Assembly (NCBI GenBank): GCA_035629175.1
Contig: DASPIL010000058.1
Location: forward strand, 62,001-126,000
Origin: Verrucomicrobiia bacterium
Lineage (GTDB): Bacteria; Verrucomicrobiota; Verrucomicrobiia; Limisphaerales; DASXHY01
Direction: 5' to 3'
Length of the DNA: 64,000 nucleotides
In this document: piece after piece, positions 61,629 to 64,000 of the stretch
How positions within the stretch are numbered: position 1 is the stretch's first letter
Layout: every line of letters starts with the position of its first letter
Notes under the pieces: model-generated
Told to the model about the DNA's origin: nothing
Seen by the model: only the letters and a program-made list of their open reading frames with translations
Databases searched by the model: none
Translations under genes and position numbers: made by a program

Positions 61629-64000
61629 ATGCGATGCTTTCTCGCACTGGCATTGTTTTCAACGCATGGACTCGCTGCCACTCCCGGGCCGGGAAGCGCC
61701 TTGCAGTTCGACGGAACCAATGGCGTGGTTTTGCTGCAAAATCCTGCGGCGCCTTTCCCCAACCCAGCCGGCGAATTCACCATCGAATTTTGGGCCAAAC
61801 CAACCGCACTGCGCGATGCAAGCGCAGCCGAGGGAAATTCCGGAACGGCCGGAACTTCGGGCCAGCGCTATGCCATCTTTCCAGATGACGGCGGCAACGC
61901 TTACGGCGCATCGCATGCCAGCGTCGGCGTGTCGGTGGGCATCAACGGTGTTGCTGTGTTCGCGCGCGGCACTGCCTACTTCCCGCCAATCCTTGCGCAT
62001 AATGTGTCCATCACGAACTGGACGCATATTGCAGTCGTCGTGCAAACGAATCGCCCTCGGCTTTACCTGAATGGCACCCTCGTGCGAACCGGGGTGACAT
62101 CCACAAAAGCGTTGCATCCCAGCGCAGGCCTGGGAGATCCGGGTTTCCATTACGGGCACTACCAGGGACAAGTCGACGAAATTCGAATCTGGAAGCTCGC
62201 CCGCACGGCATCCGAAATTCAAGCAGCGATGAACCTCCCGCTGCCCGAGAACCCGAATCTTGTGGTGCTCTATTACCGCCTGGATGAAGGCTCTGGCGAT
62301 GTGATTACAAACGCGACGCTGGAATCTTTCGACGGCCAGCGTTTTCCCTCCCCCGCTGGCTTTCCGGCGTGGGTGCCGTCGACCGCTCCTGTGGGAGTGC
62401 CGCTGCTGGCGACGATCCCTGCGACGCAGCTTCAGCCGGATCGCGCGCAGTTGAACGCTGTGGTTCAGCCGCATGGCCTTGCGACAACAGCATGGTTCGA
62501 ATGGGGCGGAACCACGAACTACGGCAACACCACGCCGCCTGCGGCCCTGGGCAGCAACTTCGTCAGCAGCTCGCTTGGCGTAACGATCTCCAACCTCGCC
62601 GTCGGCGCCACCTATCATTTCCGTGCGGTTGCGAGTAACAGCGTCGGAGTTGTCCGCGGAACCAATGCAACTTTCCAGACGCCCTTCTTTGGGCCCATTC
62701 ACTCTGGCCTGCCCCTCGTCGCCTTCGGATCGGGGATCTTTGCCGACATGGACACCAACGGCACCCTGGATGTCACCCTCGTCGGAGTAGGGAATACAGG
62801 CTTTTTCTCGGACGTCTGGTTGAACTCGGGCGGGACGTTGAACCGCCAGTTCCACGCGTTGGGCCAGGTGCAGAACGCGTTCGCGACTGTCGCTGACATC
62901 GACAACGACGGTCGCATGGATCTTTCCATCATGGGCTCTCCCATTTCTGGCGAACTTGCACGCCTCTATCGCAACACAGAAGGGGGAATGGTCGAAGTTG
63001 CTGCGGCCATTACCCAGGTGCGAAACGGCGGGATGGATTGGGGCGATTACGACAACGACGGTTTGAAGGACCTCGCGCTTTCAGGCTTCAGCAGCACTCC
63101 ACCCGGAGGATCGTTTCACACGACCATCTGGCGAAACACAGGTTCCACCGTCACCAACATCAATGCAGGCCTTCCAGGGTTAACCGTGAGCGCAGTGGCG
63201 TGGGGCGACTATGACAACGATGGGTTGCTGGATCTCGCAATCCAGGGCGGCACAGGCGGAGCTTCGATCGTTCAGATCTGGCGTAATAACGGCACGGGCT
63301 TCACCAACATCAACGCAGGCCTGACCGGAATGAACAGCGGGGATCTCTCGTGGGGCGATTATGACAACGACGGCCGGCTGGACTTGCTTGTTTCTGGATT
63401 CATCGCGTTAACATCGACAACCGAAGTCTGGCGCAACACGGGTGCAGGCTTCACCAACATCCAGGCGGCAATTACCGGCGCGGATAGCGGATCATTCTGG
63501 GGCGACTATAACAACGACGGGCGGCTCGATGTCGTTACGATGGGCACGAGTGGCGGCGGTGTGCGGAGCACACGCGTATGGCAGAACAACCCGGACGGGT
63601 TTGTCCAGGTTCCTGCGAATCTGCCGGCCGCAAACCAGGGAACGGTCGCGTGGGGCGACTATGATCGGGATGGGCGGCTGGACATCCTGCAAATTGGCTA
63701 TGACGGCTTTGCGATCTTCACGGACATTTGGCGGAACGGTTCGCCAGCAACCAACACCGCGCCGTCCGCGCCCGCTCATCTGACCGCGCAACCCACTTCA
63801 ACCGGCATTCAACTCGCGTGGTACCGGGCGTCTGACGCGCAAACGCCGTCGATCGGCCTCACACATAACATCCGCGTGGGCACAACTCCGGGCTCTGCCA
63901 ATGTGGTGGGACCCGAAGCGAACCTTTCAACGGGCCAGCGCTTTGTTGCACGCATGGGCAACGCGCAAATGCGAACCAATGCCTTCCTGAACCTGCCGCC
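61629..64000 (+). CDS. Secreted LamG / FG-GAP repeat protein (runs off the window)
   Basis: This open frame starts at ATG 61629 and is still open at 64000 (790 codons seen). The signal peptide is MRCFLALALFSTHGLAA. A LamG domain follows (about 20-220, ALQFDGTNGVV, FTIEFWAKPT, YYRLDEGSGD), then an Ig/Fn3-like stretch (about 240-345) and an FG-GAP/VCBS propeller with repeated WGDYDNDGLLDL-type loops. Seven Asp-rich Ca-binding loops occur between 62745 and 63690 (DMDTNGTLD, DIDNDGRMD, DYDNDGLKD and so on). A second Fn3-like domain begins near residue 715. A cell-surface or matrix role is likely. The 3' end is missing. Confidence 0.85.
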   Translation, partial: MRCFLALALFSTHGLAATPGPGSALQFDGTNGVVLLQNPAAPFPNPAGEFTIEFWAKPTALRDASAAEGNSGTAGTSGQRYAIFPDDGGNAYGASHASVGVSVGINGVAVFARGTAYFPPILAHNVSITNWTHIAVVVQTNRPRLYLNGTLVRTGVTSTKALHPSAGLGDPGFHYGHYQGQVDEIRIWKLARTASEIQAAMNLPLPENPNLVVLYYRLDEGSGDVITNATLESFDGQRFPSPAGFPAWVPSTAPVGVPLLATIPATQLQPDRAQLNAVVQPHGLATTAWFEWGGTTNYGNTTPPAALGSNFVSSSLGVTISNLAVGATYHFRAVASNSVGVVRGTNATFQTPFFGPIHSGLPLVAFGSGIFADMDTNGTLDVTLVGVGNTGFFSDVWLNSGGTLNRQFHALGQVQNAFATVADIDNDGRMDLSIMGSPISGELARLYRNTEGGMVEVAAAITQVRNGGMDWGDYDNDGLKDLALSGFSSTPPGGSFHTTIWRNTGSTVTNINAGLPGLTVSAVAWGDYDNDGLLDLAIQGGTGGASIVQIWRNNGTGFTNINAGLTGMNSGDLSWGDYDNDGRLDLLVSGFIALTSTTEVWRNTGAGFTNIQAAITGADSGSFWGDYNNDGRLDVVTMGTSGGGVRSTRVWQNNPDGFVQVPANLPAANQGTVAWGDYDRDGRLDILQIGYDGFAIFTDIWRNGSPATNTAPSAPAHLTAQPTSTGIQLAWYRASDAQTPSIGLTHNIRVGTTPGSANVVGPEANLSTGQRFVARMGNAQMRTNAFLNLP

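Overview
The window looks like chromosomal DNA of a Gram-negative, PEP-CTERM-bearing bacterium of the Verrucomicrobiota, most likely the Limisphaerales/Pedosphaera-like group. This is inference from gene content. Lipid A synthesis (lpxB) and a beta-barrel-like protein imply an outer membrane. There are three PEP-CTERM proteins, several very large secreted LamG, beta-helix and propeller proteins, and Tat-exported Gfo/Idh oxidoreductases and polysaccharide enzymes of the kind common in that group. I see no rRNA operon, CRISPR array, transposase or phage. One tRNA-Leu gene is present.

Layout. 0.2-9.2 kb: a Tat-exported oxidoreductase divergent from a GH31 glycosidase, a cefD-like aminotransferase, a PEP-CTERM protein, a PL9 pectate lyase, slyX and a hemerythrin protein. 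9.2-16.8 kb: an M14 peptidase overlapping bioB, lepB, a response regulator, rpsT-feoA-feoB and an ECF sigma factor overlapping a membrane protein that may be its regulator. 16.8-24.6 kb: a giant DUF2723/TPR membrane protein, a CtpA-type protease, tsaD and uxaE. 24.7-31.4 kb: a three-LamG secreted protein, a PhoU-like/PiT phosphate pair, an FMN reductase, thrH and a DUF971 protein. 31.6-38.3 kb: a tandem pair of CHRD PEP-CTERM genes, plsY-gpsA, a Gfo/Idh gene next to lpxB, rex and a zinc-ribbon protein. 38.3-49.1 kb: a SulP transporter, an alpha-glucan phosphorylase and a ~2,160-residue secreted protein broken in two by an apparent single-base frameshift. 49.3-54.7 kb: DUF1015, DUF488, a CDF transporter, a TrmN6-like methyltransferase, a histone-deacetylase-fold enzyme, an outer-membrane protein and tRNA-Leu. 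54.7-64 kb: a repeat-rich spacer, zwf-pgl, a structured-RNA candidate, accA, manA, a holin-like protein, trmB and the start of a LamG/FG-GAP secreted protein that runs off the window.

Biology. The PL9 lyase and UxaE fit pectin and hexuronate use. GH31, the Gfo/Idh enzyme and glucan phosphorylase fit broader glycan turnover, and zwf-pgl feeds the oxidative pentose phosphate pathway. plsY-gpsA, accA and lpxB with its neighbour serve envelope lipids. The features most worth a second look are a shared C-terminal module on otherwise unrelated secreted proteins, the duplicated CHRD/PEP-CTERM unit whose promoter-like elements and terminators were copied too, the structured RNA candidate before accA, and the frameshifted giant protein.
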